Below, piece by piece: positions 51,422 to 60,934 of a DNA stretch of 64,000 bases (the stretch's first letter is position 1; each line of letters opens with the position of its first letter). Made by a program: the position numbers and the translations under genes. The notes beneath the pieces were generated by a model that had not been told where the DNA came from, ran no database searches, and saw nothing but the letters and a program-made list of their open reading frames with translations. The stretch lies in NCBI RefSeq assembly GCF_017377505.1, contig NZ_JAFREN010000004.1, forward strand, positions 248,001-312,000, read 5' to 3'. The stretch comes from Enterococcus sp. DIV0212c. Its GTDB lineage: Bacteria; Bacillota; Bacilli; Lactobacillales; Enterococcaceae.

Positions 51422-52240
51422 ATGAAGAAAAAAAACTATCTCGTACTTGCCATAGCTGCTTTAATAGCTATTCTTTCGATAGCCGGTTGCGGCAGAAAAA
51501 AAACGGATGCAGATCAATGGTCGCGGATTGCTTCTGAAAAACGGGTGATCGTCGGTTTAGATGATTCGTTTGTACCGATGGGCTTTCAAAACAAGGCTGG
51601 TGACATTATCGGTTTTGATGTTGATCTAGCTCGAGCAGTATTTGATTTATACGGAATCACCGTCGATTTCCAGCCTATTGACTGGTCCATGAAAGAAAAT
51701 GAGCTGCAAAATCAAACGATCGACTTAATTTGGAATGGTTATTCTAAAAGTGCAGAACGGGAAGAAAAAGTGCTGTTTAGTGATGAATATATGAAAAATG
51801 AACAAGTCGTTGTCTCTTTGAAGAAAAATAATATCAATAGCTTTGCTGACATGAAAGGAAAAATTTTAGGCGCTCAAAATGGTTCTTCCGGCTACAATAG
51901 TTTTGAAGTACAGCCTGAAATTTTGAAAAACCTCGTCAAAGATCAAACTGCGATTTTATATGACGGGTTTAATGAAGCATTTATGGACTTGAAATCTGGG
52001 CGGATCGATGGTTTATTGATTGATCGTGTTTATGCAAATTATTACTTGTCGCATGAAGATAATTTAGCTGACTATTCTATTGTTAGCGGTAGTTTTGAAA
52101 GTGAAGCATTTGCTGTTGGTTTGAGGAAATCTGATAAAGTTTTGGCTGAAAAAATCAATGCAGCTTTTAAAGAACTAAGAAAATCTGGTAAACTTAGCGA
52201 AATTTCTAAAGAATGGTTTGGAGAAGATGTAACGAAATAA
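51422..52240 (+). CDS. Amino acid ABC transporter substrate-binding lipoprotein
   Basis: The 272-aa protein has a lipoprotein signal with lipobox SIAGC (Cys23) and a family-3 solute-binding domain (IVGLDDSFVPMGFQNKAGDIIGFDVDLARAVFD ... GAQNGSSGYNSFE). It captures the amino acid for the permease/ATPase pair, third in the T-box operon, and starts 14 bases after the ATPase gene. Histidine is the likely ligand by inference from the leaders only. Confidence 0.93.
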   Translation: MKKKNYLVLAIAALIAILSIAGCGRKKTDADQWSRIASEKRVIVGLDDSFVPMGFQNKAGDIIGFDVDLARAVFDLYGITVDFQPIDWSMKENELQNQTIDLIWNGYSKSAEREEKVLFSDEYMKNEQVVVSLKKNNINSFADMKGKILGAQNGSSGYNSFEVQPEILKNLVKDQTAILYDGFNEAFMDLKSGRIDGLLIDRVYANYYLSHEDNLADYSIVSGSFESEAFAVGLRKSDKVLAEKINAAFKELRKSGKLSEISKEWFGEDVTK

Positions 52241-52265
52241 AGGTTGCACTTTCTACTATAAAAGC

Positions 52266-52314
52266 AAAAGAAGCCTTGAGACATTTTCTGATTGTCTCAA
52301 GGCTTCTTTTATTT
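52266..52314. terminator. Bidirectional terminator between the amino acid transporter and WrbA-like genes
   Basis: An 18-bp perfect stem (AAAAGAAGCCTTGAGACA, 52266-52283 with 52293-52310) with T-runs on both strands, between convergent genes. Confidence 0.92.
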
Positions 52315-52315
52315 T

Positions 52316-52921
52316 TTAACCTAAATATTTACTCGTTACATCAACCAAACGTTTTGTTTGGTCTTGGATTGCAGCTTTCACTTCATCCGCTTTCAGCATA
52401 TTTCCTTCTCCGTCGATTGAAGCACTTGTTCCATAAGGATTACCACCTGCTGCAAAAGTTGATGGATTCACGTATCCTGCTGGTACGATGATTGCGCCCC
52501 AATGTTGCATTACAGTATAAATCCCTTGAATAACTTGTTCTTGTCCGCCATTTGGGTTTTGTGCAGAAGAGAATGCTGTTACAAATTTATTAGCTAATTT
52601 ACCTTGTGCCCAAAGTCCGCCTTGTAAATCAAAGAATTGTTTTAATTGGCTAGCCATTACACCGAAACGTGATGGTGAAGAGAAGATGTACGCATCTGCC
52701 CATAATAAGTCATCACTTGTAACTTCTGGAATATCCGCACTCGCTTCTACGTTTTTACGCCAAGCTGGATTAGAATCGATTGCCACATCGGGAGCCAATT
52801 CGTGAACTTTTCTTAAACGAACTTCTGCACCATTTGCTTCAGCTGCTTCTTTGGCCCATGTTACCATTTGTGTACCTGTTCCTGTTGAACTATAATAAGC
52901 GATTAATAATTTTGTTGTCAT
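52316..52921 (-). CDS. WrbA-family flavodoxin-like NAD(P)H:quinone oxidoreductase
   Basis: The 201-aa protein has the FMN-binding loop YYSSTGTGTQM near the N-terminus, SPSRFGVMASQLKQFFD, and GAIIVPAGYVNPSTFAAGGNPYGTSA, all typical of WrbA. These enzymes reduce quinones by two electrons and protect against oxidative stress. The ATG at 52921 follows GGAGG; a TTG at 52936 overlaps it. It is a single-gene unit. Confidence 0.92.
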   Translation of the reverse strand: MTTKLLIAYYSSTGTGTQMVTWAKEAAEANGAEVRLRKVHELAPDVAIDSNPAWRKNVEASADIPEVTSDDLLWADAYIFSSPSRFGVMASQLKQFFDLQGGLWAQGKLANKFVTAFSSAQNPNGGQEQVIQGIYTVMQHWGAIIVPAGYVNPSTFAAGGNPYGTSASIDGEGNMLKADEVKAAIQDQTKRLVDVTSKYLG

Positions 52922-53087
52922 GATTTTTTCCTCCAATAACTGTTGTTTTCTTATCTACATTTATATACTAACAAAAAGTAAGTGAAACTGCAAGAGATTT
53001 AACTTACTAAAAATAAGTATTTTTCAAAACCATAATTTCTTACCAAAAAAAAACCGCAATAAGCACACTGCTCATCACGATTTCTTC

Positions 53088-53405
53088 TTATCTATAACTA
53101 TTATCCTTACTGTCTCCATCCCAAACTGACATTCCTTCTGAAACAGAAACAACATTGTATCCATAATTTTCAAGAAATGAACACGCATGTTCTGAACGAA
53201 CTCCATGTTGGCAAATAACATAATGCGGCTTTTCCCGATCAATTTCTGACATAGCCTCTGGTAATGTGGATAAAGGGTAATTTTTCGCAGTAACAATATG
53301 TCCTTCTGCAAACTCATCCACCTCTCGAACATCAATGATCGAAACTGGTTCGTTGACTGTTAATTCAATTAATTCTTTTAATTCCTTGACTGATACTCTT
53401 TTCAT
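53088..53405 (-). CDS. Single-domain rhodanese-like sulfurtransferase
   Basis: The 105-aa protein has one rhodanese domain with DVREVDEFAEGHI and the active-site Cys65 in the loop CQHGVRS. It is expected to carry sulfane sulfur between acceptors in the cytoplasm. An overlapping frame at 53075-53335 is a shadow. It is isolated between the WrbA-like gene and the beta-glucoside operon, with no operon partner. Confidence 0.88.
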   Translation of the reverse strand: MKRVSVKELKELIELTVNEPVSIIDVREVDEFAEGHIVTAKNYPLSTLPEAMSEIDREKPHYVICQHGVRSEHACSFLENYGYNVVSVSEGMSVWDGDSKDNSYR

Positions 53406-53541
53406 CTAAATACGATTCCTCCTACAGCTTTTTCAAATCATTCGATCGAATAATCGTCAAATTCGCCTCATTAGCAGTATACCACTGTTCGTTCCCACAA
53501 CAACAATTTACTGACTTTTTTATGAATTAGATTAAAAAATA

Positions 53542-53583
53542 AAAAAACTAGGTATAACTTTTAAAGTCATACCTAGTTTTTTT

Positions 53584-53586
<3 letters not shown>
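53542..53586 (-). terminator. Terminator of the beta-glucoside operon
   Basis: AAAAAACTAGGTAT pairs with ATACCTAGTTTTTT around a short loop with a few mismatches; T-runs on both strands. It overlaps the bglA stop codon region. Confidence 0.8.
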
Positions 53587-55053
<1,467 letters not shown>

Positions 55054-55121
55054 TCATTTCTCCTTATCAAAAATATTAGAAACAATGTTCCTTGCGTTTA
55101 TCTATTCTATTTAGCCATGTA

Positions 55122-55832
55122 TCAAAGAAATTGCGCTGCTTCTTCATCAAGAATCACTGTCAAATGTGGATGCATTTTCAAAATAGAAGCAGGTATTTCG
55201 TCAATGATTGCGCCTTCAACAAACGCTTTCATAATTTTCGCTTTCTTTTTTCCACTGGCAAAAAGAATTAAGTGCCTAGCATTCATCACACTTCTTGGTC
55301 CCATTGTAACATAAAAATCTGGTGTTTCAGCACGATTTTCAAAATGTGGCGCAATCCGTTCTTTCATTGCTTCATCACACACAACTTTGGTTGTAAAATC
55401 AGTAAATTTCGTTGTGCCCGGCAAATTTCCACAATAATGTCCATCCGCACCGATTCCTAGTAAAATCGCATCTAAACCGCCAGCTTCTGCTACTCGTTTA
55501 TCTTGCTCTTCATAATTCTCTCCATCTAAAATATGAATACGTTCTTCCGGAATAGCTGCAGGCGTAAAATACAATTCTCTTAAATCACCAATCGTCACAC
55601 CTTCACGGCATCCTGATTTATAAGGAATCTCATCAAAATTATAATAGTGGACGTTGTCAAAATACGATTTACCTTTAACTTCATCGACTAATTTTTCATA
55701 CATACCAATAGGCGTCGTACCAGCTGTTATCGCTAAATTCACACGCTCATGCCGTTGAAACATTTCACCAATTAACATCTGCGCTGCAACCTTACTTAAT
55801 TCATCATAATCCTTTACTACAATAACTTTCAT
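55122..55832 (-). CDS. NagB/6-phosphogluconolactonase family sugar-phosphate isomerase
   Basis: The 236-aa cytoplasmic protein has the NagB fold: AITAGTTPIGMYEKL, NFDEIPY, the catalytic LGIGADGHYCGNLPG and VTMGPRSVMNARHLILFASGKKKA. Relatives deaminate glucosamine-6-phosphate or hydrolyse 6-phosphogluconolactone. Position within a beta-glucoside operon suggests it processes a sugar released by BglA, perhaps an amino- or lactone-bearing one. Which reaction it carries out is not clear. Confidence 0.85.
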   Translation of the reverse strand: MKVIVVKDYDELSKVAAQMLIGEMFQRHERVNLAITAGTTPIGMYEKLVDEVKGKSYFDNVHYYNFDEIPYKSGCREGVTIGDLRELYFTPAAIPEERIHILDGENYEEQDKRVAEAGGLDAILLGIGADGHYCGNLPGTTKFTDFTTKVVCDEAMKERIAPHFENRAETPDFYVTMGPRSVMNARHLILFASGKKKAKIMKAFVEGAIIDEIPASILKMHPHLTVILDEEAAQFL

Positions 55833-55849
55833 TTCATTTCCTCCTTAAT

Positions 55850-55940
55850 ATAAAAGCGTAGCGGGCTCGTTCAGTGCTGACTGAAAAATAGGAAAATATC
55901 ACTGAGGTGCTTTTTACCTCAATCATTTTTTCTAAGCGAA
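55850..55940. repeat. Family-2 repeat between nagB-like and bglP genes
   Basis: Starts ATAAAAGCG, contains GCTCGTTCAG, AAAATAGGAAAAT and a TGAGGT/ACCTCA hairpin followed by T-rich sequence. Its first bases directly precede the nagB-like Shine-Dalgarno sequence on the minus strand. Confidence 0.75.
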
Positions 55941-55964
55941 CCCATTAAACTGACTTTCTATCCT

Positions 55965-57869
55965 TCATTCTAAAACCAGATTCTCTTCATTTTCACCATG
56001 TATTACTCCTGGAACTATCGTAATCAAAGCATCATTTTCTTTAACCTTTTTTTGATCATCCATCGCCAAAACAGATAGATACTCATCAGAGTTTGTAATA
56101 ACCATGACCACACTTATATCGTACCCTAATTCACTGATTTTTTCACGGTCAAATTGAATCAACGGTGTTCCCACCTGAACTGTTTGCCCCTCTTTACACA
56201 ATAACTCAAAATGCTGTCCTTCCAATTCGACGGTATCTAATCCCACATGAATCAAGACCTCTATTCCCTCTTTTGACATCAGACCTATTGCATGTTTTGT
56301 TTTAAAAGCGACAGTCACTGCGCCTGTGATCGGTGAAACAATTGTGTTTTCATCAGGCATGATGGCAATTCCTTTTCCAACTAATTCTTTTGAAAAGGTT
56401 TGATCCGCAACATCACTGATTGGATAAACGATACCAGAAACAGGTGTGCAAATCGTTACAATCTCTTGATTTTTATCTGCAAGCACCTCTTTTTCTCTGC
56501 TATTTTCAGTTTGTCCATCAATTTTCAATACGCTTTTTGCCAGTAAAAATGTGCTGACAAACGTTGCAATCAACGTAACAACTAAAGCAATAATAAAACC
56601 TACCGCAGCATCATTCAGAAAAACTGGAATCGAAAGAACACTTGGCATTACAGGAGCCATGGATTTTGCACCTAAAAGAGCACCCACAGCGCCGCCGATT
56701 CCGCCACCTAAAGATGCACCTACAAAAGCGGCTTTGTATTTTACTAAAACACCATATAATGCAGGTTCCGTGATTCCTAAATATCCAGAAACAGTGGATG
56801 ACAAAGCCACTTGCTTCATCTTTTTACTCGAAATCAAGAAATAAATAGCGAAAGCCGCGGTTGCTTGAGCCATCGTACTCATAAAATTCATCGCCCCCAT
56901 TGTGGAATAACCATATGTGGCAATTTGCTGTTGTGTAATTGGACGAATCGCATGATGCATGCCCATCAATACTAATAAAGGACGACTTGCACCAATCACA
57001 AATCCTGACACCAACGGCGAAAAGTTTATTAATGCTTCAATGCCTTGAGCAATATATTCTCCAACATAAAAACCGATGGGAGCCAAAACAATCAACATCA
57101 CAGGAACCATCAAAACCAAGGTCAATAACGGCGTAAAAATAACAGTCACCATGCTTGGAATGACCTTCTCAAAAAAACGATACACATAGCTTAATAACCA
57201 AACAGCTAAAATGATTGGTAAAATCGAACTACTGTAATTTACGACTGGAACAGGAAGAAATCCTAAAAACTGAACATTTGTTAGTTCTCCTGCAATTGCT
57301 GCATTGATCAATGTTGGGTACATCAATACACCAGCTAAACTTAAAGCCATATATTCATTAGTTTTAAATCTGCGTGCGCTACTGACAGCTAATAGAAATG
57401 GGAAAAAATAAAACATCGCATCTCCGGTCATATTAAGCACAAACATTGTCCCACTTTCAGGATCTGCCCAACCTAAGCTTGTCAACATAAATAAAAAACC
57501 TTTTAACATCCCGCCACCAACGATTGGAGCTAAACTTGGGACCAGAATAGCTGATAAAGTATTGATCAAACGATTAAGCAGTGAATCTTTTTCTGTACGT
57601 ATTTCTTCTTGCTCCTCATTGCTGTCTAGGTGAGGGACTAGCTTGATGATCTCCGCGTAAACTTTACTAACTTTTCCGCCAATGATCACTTGGTATTGTC
57701 CACTTTGTCTTTGTACACCCATAACACCATCAAGTTCTTCAATCGCTTGTGTCTGTGCCTTTGATTCATTTTTCAAATTAAATCTTAGCCTCGTGACACA
57801 ATGAGTCAGACTGATGATATTCTCATCACCACCTATGAGTGTAATGATTTTTTTTGCTAAATCCTGCAT
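55965..57869 (-). CDS. bglP: Beta-glucoside PTS transporter EIIBCA
   Basis: The 634-aa protein fuses EIIB (residues 1-85, phospho-Cys24 in SLTHCVTRLRF), a ten-segment EIIC, and EIIA near the C-terminus (PDENTIVSPITG, IEVLIHVGLDTVEL with the phospho-His). It imports and phosphorylates beta-glucosides and, by analogy, phosphorylates BglG. The ATG at 57869 follows GAGGAG; the longer frame to 57950 lies in the leader with the antiterminator site. Confidence 0.93.
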   Translation of the reverse strand: MQDLAKKIITLIGGDENIISLTHCVTRLRFNLKNESKAQTQAIEELDGVMGVQRQSGQYQVIIGGKVSKVYAEIIKLVPHLDSNEEQEEIRTEKDSLLNRLINTLSAILVPSLAPIVGGGMLKGFLFMLTSLGWADPESGTMFVLNMTGDAMFYFFPFLLAVSSARRFKTNEYMALSLAGVLMYPTLINAAIAGELTNVQFLGFLPVPVVNYSSSILPIILAVWLLSYVYRFFEKVIPSMVTVIFTPLLTLVLMVPVMLIVLAPIGFYVGEYIAQGIEALINFSPLVSGFVIGASRPLLVLMGMHHAIRPITQQQIATYGYSTMGAMNFMSTMAQATAAFAIYFLISSKKMKQVALSSTVSGYLGITEPALYGVLVKYKAAFVGASLGGGIGGAVGALLGAKSMAPVMPSVLSIPVFLNDAAVGFIIALVVTLIATFVSTFLLAKSVLKIDGQTENSREKEVLADKNQEIVTICTPVSGIVYPISDVADQTFSKELVGKGIAIMPDENTIVSPITGAVTVAFKTKHAIGLMSKEGIEVLIHVGLDTVELEGQHFELLCKEGQTVQVGTPLIQFDREKISELGYDISVVMVITNSDEYLSVLAMDDQKKVKENDALITIVPGVIHGENEENLVLE

Positions 57870-57944
57870 AGTTTCTCCTCTTTTCTGCTCAGTATTTTTA
57901 TTTTTGATTCCTTTCCTAGTTTCGTGAAACACCCTTCTATAAAC

Positions 57945-58028
57945 AATCAAGACCTGCTCAAAAAAACTATTTTCTTTAGAAAATAATCTTTTTCAAACAG
58001 GTCTTGCCAGCCGAGCTGTAACGAATCC
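57945..58028 (-). promoter_or_regulatory. RNA antiterminator site and terminator before bglP
   Basis: On the minus strand, 58028 to 58000 reads GGATTCGTTAC ... GGCAAGACC, matching the LicT/BglG-type RAT pattern. It overlaps a terminator stem (CAAGACCTG, 57998-58006 with 57948-57956) holding an inner AT-rich hairpin. Antiterminator bound to the RAT would block the terminator. Confidence 0.75.
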
Positions 58029-58040
58029 TCGTATTGATAT

Positions 58041-58874
58041 TTATGCATGTAATAAGCGAGCTAAATGCAATGTCAGATACAATTGTTCATCAATTGTCGC
58101 TTGTTTCTTGTAGCGATTTTCTAAATAATTGCTGATTTTCAAGCTACATTTAAATTCTTTCGGATACTTCTTTTTAACAGTTAAAACAAGTTCTTCGTTA
58201 TCAAGTGAATTCATGACTTCTTGGGCATTCAACCGGATTAAATAATAACGTAAATGATTCAAAAAGCGCTGATAATTAATTGAGTTTTCATCTACTTCTA
58301 CTTGAAAATAGTAGCGAACTAGCTGAGTAATATCCCCCATTGCTTCCATATAATCCATGGTCGTTTCCATCGACTCTTTATCAAATTGGTAATTCACAAA
58401 ATGCATCGCAATAAATATGGCTTCTGATTCTGCTAAAACCATTCCTTTTTCTTCTTCGATTAATGCAATCGATTGAAGTCCAACTGCAACTTCTTGAGGA
58501 TAAAACTGTTTGATTTCCCATTCGATTGGGCTTCGAATTTTTAAGTCTTCTTCATGTCGTTTAAACGCAAATAACAGATGATCCAGTAAGCTAAACAAAA
58601 TAACCGGATTAATCTCTCTTCCTAATTTCTCTTCACCAATTTTCACTATTTTCTCCACTAATAAAATTTCTTCAAAACTCGCTTCATTTAACAAAACAGC
58701 CATTTGCTTAACACTCATTTTTTCTGTAGGTAAATAAACTTGCTGGATTAATGTGGAATCGACAGGATCATTGGGATATACTTGGAATCCCAACCCTTTA
58801 CCAACAACAATCACTTCTAATTCTCCATCGACAGCCAACACAACATTATTATTGATTCGCTTTTTTATATACAT
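58041..58874 (-). CDS. bglG: BglG/LicT-family transcription antiterminator
   Basis: The 277-aa RNA-binding regulator has the CAT domain (MYIKKRINNNVVLAVDGELEVIVVGKGLGFQ, about residues 1-55) and two PRDs whose histidines are phosphorylated by the PTS. It binds RAT sites, two of which lie in this operon, so it controls its own gene and bglP. The ATG at 58874 follows AAGGAGG; the longer frame to 58925 runs through the family-2 repeat. Confidence 0.94.
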   Translation of the reverse strand: MYIKKRINNNVVLAVDGELEVIVVGKGLGFQVYPNDPVDSTLIQQVYLPTEKMSVKQMAVLLNEASFEEILLVEKIVKIGEEKLGREINPVILFSLLDHLLFAFKRHEEDLKIRSPIEWEIKQFYPQEVAVGLQSIALIEEEKGMVLAESEAIFIAMHFVNYQFDKESMETTMDYMEAMGDITQLVRYYFQVEVDENSINYQRFLNHLRYYLIRLNAQEVMNSLDNEELVLTVKKKYPKEFKCSLKISNYLENRYKKQATIDEQLYLTLHLARLLHA

Positions 58875-58889
58875 GTTCCACCTCCTTAC

Positions 58890-59034
58890 TATAAAAGCTG
58901 AAAAAGCTCGTTCAGGCTCGTACAAAAATAGGAAAAATTGATTGAGATGCTTTTTGTCTCATTCCATTTTTATCTTTTTTCCTAGAGACTAGCTTTTTAT
59001 GCTAGACACATAAAAGCTGAAAGAGCTCCCAAAA
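58890..59034. repeat. Two adjacent family-2 repeats upstream of bglG
   Basis: One full copy at about 58890-58985 (ATAAAAGCTGAA, GCTCGTTCAGG, AAAATAGGAAAAA, TGAGA/TCTCA hairpin, TCCTAG) is followed by a partial copy from 59010 (ATAAAAGCTGAAAGAGCTC). The first abuts the bglG Shine-Dalgarno sequence. Confidence 0.7.
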
Positions 59035-59050
59035 TTTCGTAGAAAAACAA

Positions 59051-59138
59051 GAAAAAACCATAATATAGCAAGCATGACAAAAATCCTTTTATCATCTTTG
59101 CTATATTATGGTTATGCCTGAAAAACAGTAACAATTCC
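59051..59138 (-). promoter_or_regulatory. RNA antiterminator site and terminator before bglG
   Basis: On the minus strand, 59138 to 59110 reads GGAATTGTTACTG ... CAGGCATAACC, a close match to the LicT RAT. It overlaps a terminator whose stem pairs AACCATAATATAGCAA with its complement (59095-59112 with 59055-59070), followed by T6. Confidence 0.85.
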
Positions 59139-59151
59139 ATTAACTACGATT

Positions 59152-59180
59152 AATATATCACGAAAAGAAAACGCTGTCAA
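59152..59180 (-). promoter_or_regulatory. Promoter of the beta-glucoside operon
   Basis: TTGACA (59175-59180) and TATATT (59152-59157) on the minus strand are 17 bases apart, a near-consensus sigma-A promoter. Confidence 0.8.
59166..59179 (-). promoter_or_regulatory. CcpA catabolite-responsive element
   Basis: TGACAGCGTTTTCT differs from the cre consensus at two positions and overlaps the -35 box, so glucose repression through CcpA is expected. Confidence 0.65.
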
Positions 59181-59280
59181 TTTCTTTTTTATTCGTTTTT
59201 ACTTTTTTCAATTAACCTATTCTAGTATTATTTCTATCAGTTTTACCACTTATAGGATTCATAACTCTTAGATAAACATA

Positions 59281-59309
59281 AAAAGCAGAAGTTTGATCCT
59301 TCTGCTTTA
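59281..59309 (-). terminator. Terminator of the surface-protein locus
   Basis: AAAGCAGAAG (59282-59291) pairs with CTTCTGCTTT (59299-59308), 10 bases past the stop codon of the sortase-substrate gene. Confidence 0.75.
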
Positions 59310-59318
59310 AGCTTATCA

Positions 59319-59642
59319 TTATGGATAGTTTTTTCTATGTGCTTTCCATCTACTGAGAAGTAAATAAATCAATAGTAATACGAAGCCAATAGGAGCGATT
59401 GTTTCGATAAGACTACCAGTATTTGGAAATTTTCTTAGTTCTATATGTGCTTGTTTTGGTTGTGCTAATTTTGTATCTAGTTCTTGCTCGTGTTTTTTTG
59501 GCGGTTGCGGATTGGTTTTATTCCCACCGATTTGCCCATTTACCTCTATTTCAGCAGTCGAAGCATAAACAGAAGCATGGAACAAACCAATACAGCCTGC
59601 CAAAAGAATGATCGTAATAATGTGATAACTAACTTTCTTCAT
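59319..59642 (-). CDS. Small sortase-anchored protein with an FPNTG motif
   Basis: The 107-aa protein has a signal peptide (residues 1-27, ending VYASTA), a short external part with EIEVNGQIGG, a Pro/Lys/Gln linker, the sorting signal FPNTGS (residues 72-77, an LPXTG variant), a membrane helix (about 81-98) and a basic tail. Small LPXTG proteins of this form occur in WxL-protein loci. The NGQIGG stretch resembles NGTIGK in the secreted protein encoded just upstream. Confidence 0.85.
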   Translation of the reverse strand: MKKVSYHIITIILLAGCIGLFHASVYASTAEIEVNGQIGGNKTNPQPPKKHEQELDTKLAQPKQAHIELRKFPNTGSLIETIAPIGFVLLLIYLLLSRWKAHRKNYP

Positions 59643-59665
59643 TGTTTATCACAGCCTTTATTTGA

Positions 59666-60322
59666 TTATGGCGTTACACCAAGTGTTGTACCGTCTTTTT
59701 GGATCGATGTGAATTTCAATGTTAATGTGTACTTTTCTGTTGTTGCATTTTCATTAACGTCAGTTGGTAAACTAGCAGTTGTCGTACCAGTATAATTGAA
59801 TTTTGCAGAATTTGCATAAGCAGAAGCAGCATCAGTAGCAATATTCAAACGTCCATCTTTATTCGCTAAACGCATCCAAACAGGTGCACTTGTCAAGTCA
59901 GCTAAAGTATTACTTTCAACTAAATTAGTCGCCGCTGGAGTTGCAACTAATCCGCTACCCTTTGCATTGATTGTTAATGTATCAACATACTTAGGAGTTC
60001 CCTCCATTTTATTCAATGTAACAGCAACACCTCGACCTGAATTATTCACGATACTATAATCAGCAGACTCAATGTTTTTGTGTGCACTTGCAGTCGTTGT
60101 ATGGAAAGCTGTCGCCGTATCCACTGTAACGTTGATCCATTCGTCAGAACCTTCTGGGATATTCGTATCTGGATCTGTATTATCTAATTTACCGATCGTT
60201 CCGTTGATAATAACGTCAGCTGAATTTTCTCCATCGATTGTTTCAGCTGAGGCTAGTTGTGTTAGTCCTGATACGCTTAGTCCTAGCATCATTGCAGCAA
60301 GTAAAAAGTTCGTTTTTTTCAT
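59666..60322 (-). CDS. Secreted beta-rich protein, WxL-locus-like
   Basis: The 218-aa protein has a signal peptide (residues 1-26, ending QLASAET) and a Thr/Asn/Ala-rich mature part predicted to be beta strands. Size and layout resemble WxL-domain proteins, and VWMRLANKDG and YTLTLKFTSI occupy the places of the two WxL boxes. Neither box has the exact W-x-L pattern, so I do not call it a true WxL protein. NGTIGKLDNTDPDTN near the N-terminus resembles a stretch in the adjacent sortase substrate. It is probably non-covalently wall-bound. Confidence 0.7.
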   Translation of the reverse strand: MKKTNFLLAAMMLGLSVSGLTQLASAETIDGENSADVIINGTIGKLDNTDPDTNIPEGSDEWINVTVDTATAFHTTTASAHKNIESADYSIVNNSGRGVAVTLNKMEGTPKYVDTLTINAKGSGLVATPAATNLVESNTLADLTSAPVWMRLANKDGRLNIATDAASAYANSAKFNYTGTTTASLPTDVNENATTEKYTLTLKFTSIQKDGTTLGVTP

Positions 60323-60384
60323 ATTGTTTCTCCTTCTATGTGTAAATGATTTATTTTTAACAGAAAATCTGTTAAATAACGATA

Positions 60385-60924
60385 TTAGTTGTTGACACGA
60401 ATCGTAATTCCAGCTTGAACTTGTCCACGTTTTTTGTTTGTTTTTGAATCGTAAATATCAAATGTGGCTGTTGCTGGATGATCTCCTTGGGCAATTTTTT
60501 TCTCTAGCTTTGCTCCATTTATTTCATATCCCGGCTGAATTGCACCCGAGGAATAAACCTGTTCATTATTGCTGTCTAAACGAATCACCACATTGATGGG
60601 ATAACCGTTTTCGACTGGATTTTTAATATACAGACTGCCTTCACTATCGCTATTTTCAAATATAGCCTCTGATTTAATAACCATATTGAACTTACTTGCA
60701 TCCACAGCTTTTTGCTCGGCTGCCTTAACTTCTTTATCACTCATTTTTTTAGCGCCTTTTGTATCTGGTAAATAATCGCCAGAAACGACTCGGACAGGTT
60801 CTGTTTTAGTCGAAAAATAATAATATAAGCCTCCTGCTGATACAGCTAACAAGAACAGCAACAGTAAAATTAGCAGTCGTTTCTTTTTCTTCTTTTCTTC
60901 GTTTGTTTGATTTGTTTTATCCAT
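60385..60924 (-). CDS. Single-pass membrane protein of the surface locus
   Basis: I do not recognise this 179-aa protein. It has a short basic cytoplasmic N-terminus (DKTNQTNEEKKKKKR), one membrane helix (about residues 17-37) and an external beta-rich domain of about 135 residues (YPINVVIRLDSNNEQVYSSGAIQPGYEI ... GITIRVNN). The ATG at 60924 was chosen because AGAGG lies 6 bases upstream; it starts 10 bases after the adhesin stop codon. It may help assemble the adhesin or the beta-rich protein on the surface. Confidence 0.75.
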   Translation of the reverse strand: MDKTNQTNEEKKKKKRLLILLLLFLLAVSAGGLYYYFSTKTEPVRVVSGDYLPDTKGAKKMSDKEVKAAEQKAVDASKFNMVIKSEAIFENSDSEGSLYIKNPVENGYPINVVIRLDSNNEQVYSSGAIQPGYEINGAKLEKKIAQGDHPATATFDIYDSKTNKKRGQVQAGITIRVNN

Positions 60925-60934
60925 AGAATTCCTC

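Noticed and set aside
53075..53335. 86-aa minus-strand frame overlapping the rhodanese gene
   Set aside because: The competing frame has clear rhodanese motifs and a proper start; this one has neither.
59666..60322. Calling the 218-aa secreted protein a standard WxL-domain protein
   Set aside because: The two expected W-x-L boxes are not present in exact form; only size, signal peptide and neighbourhood agree.
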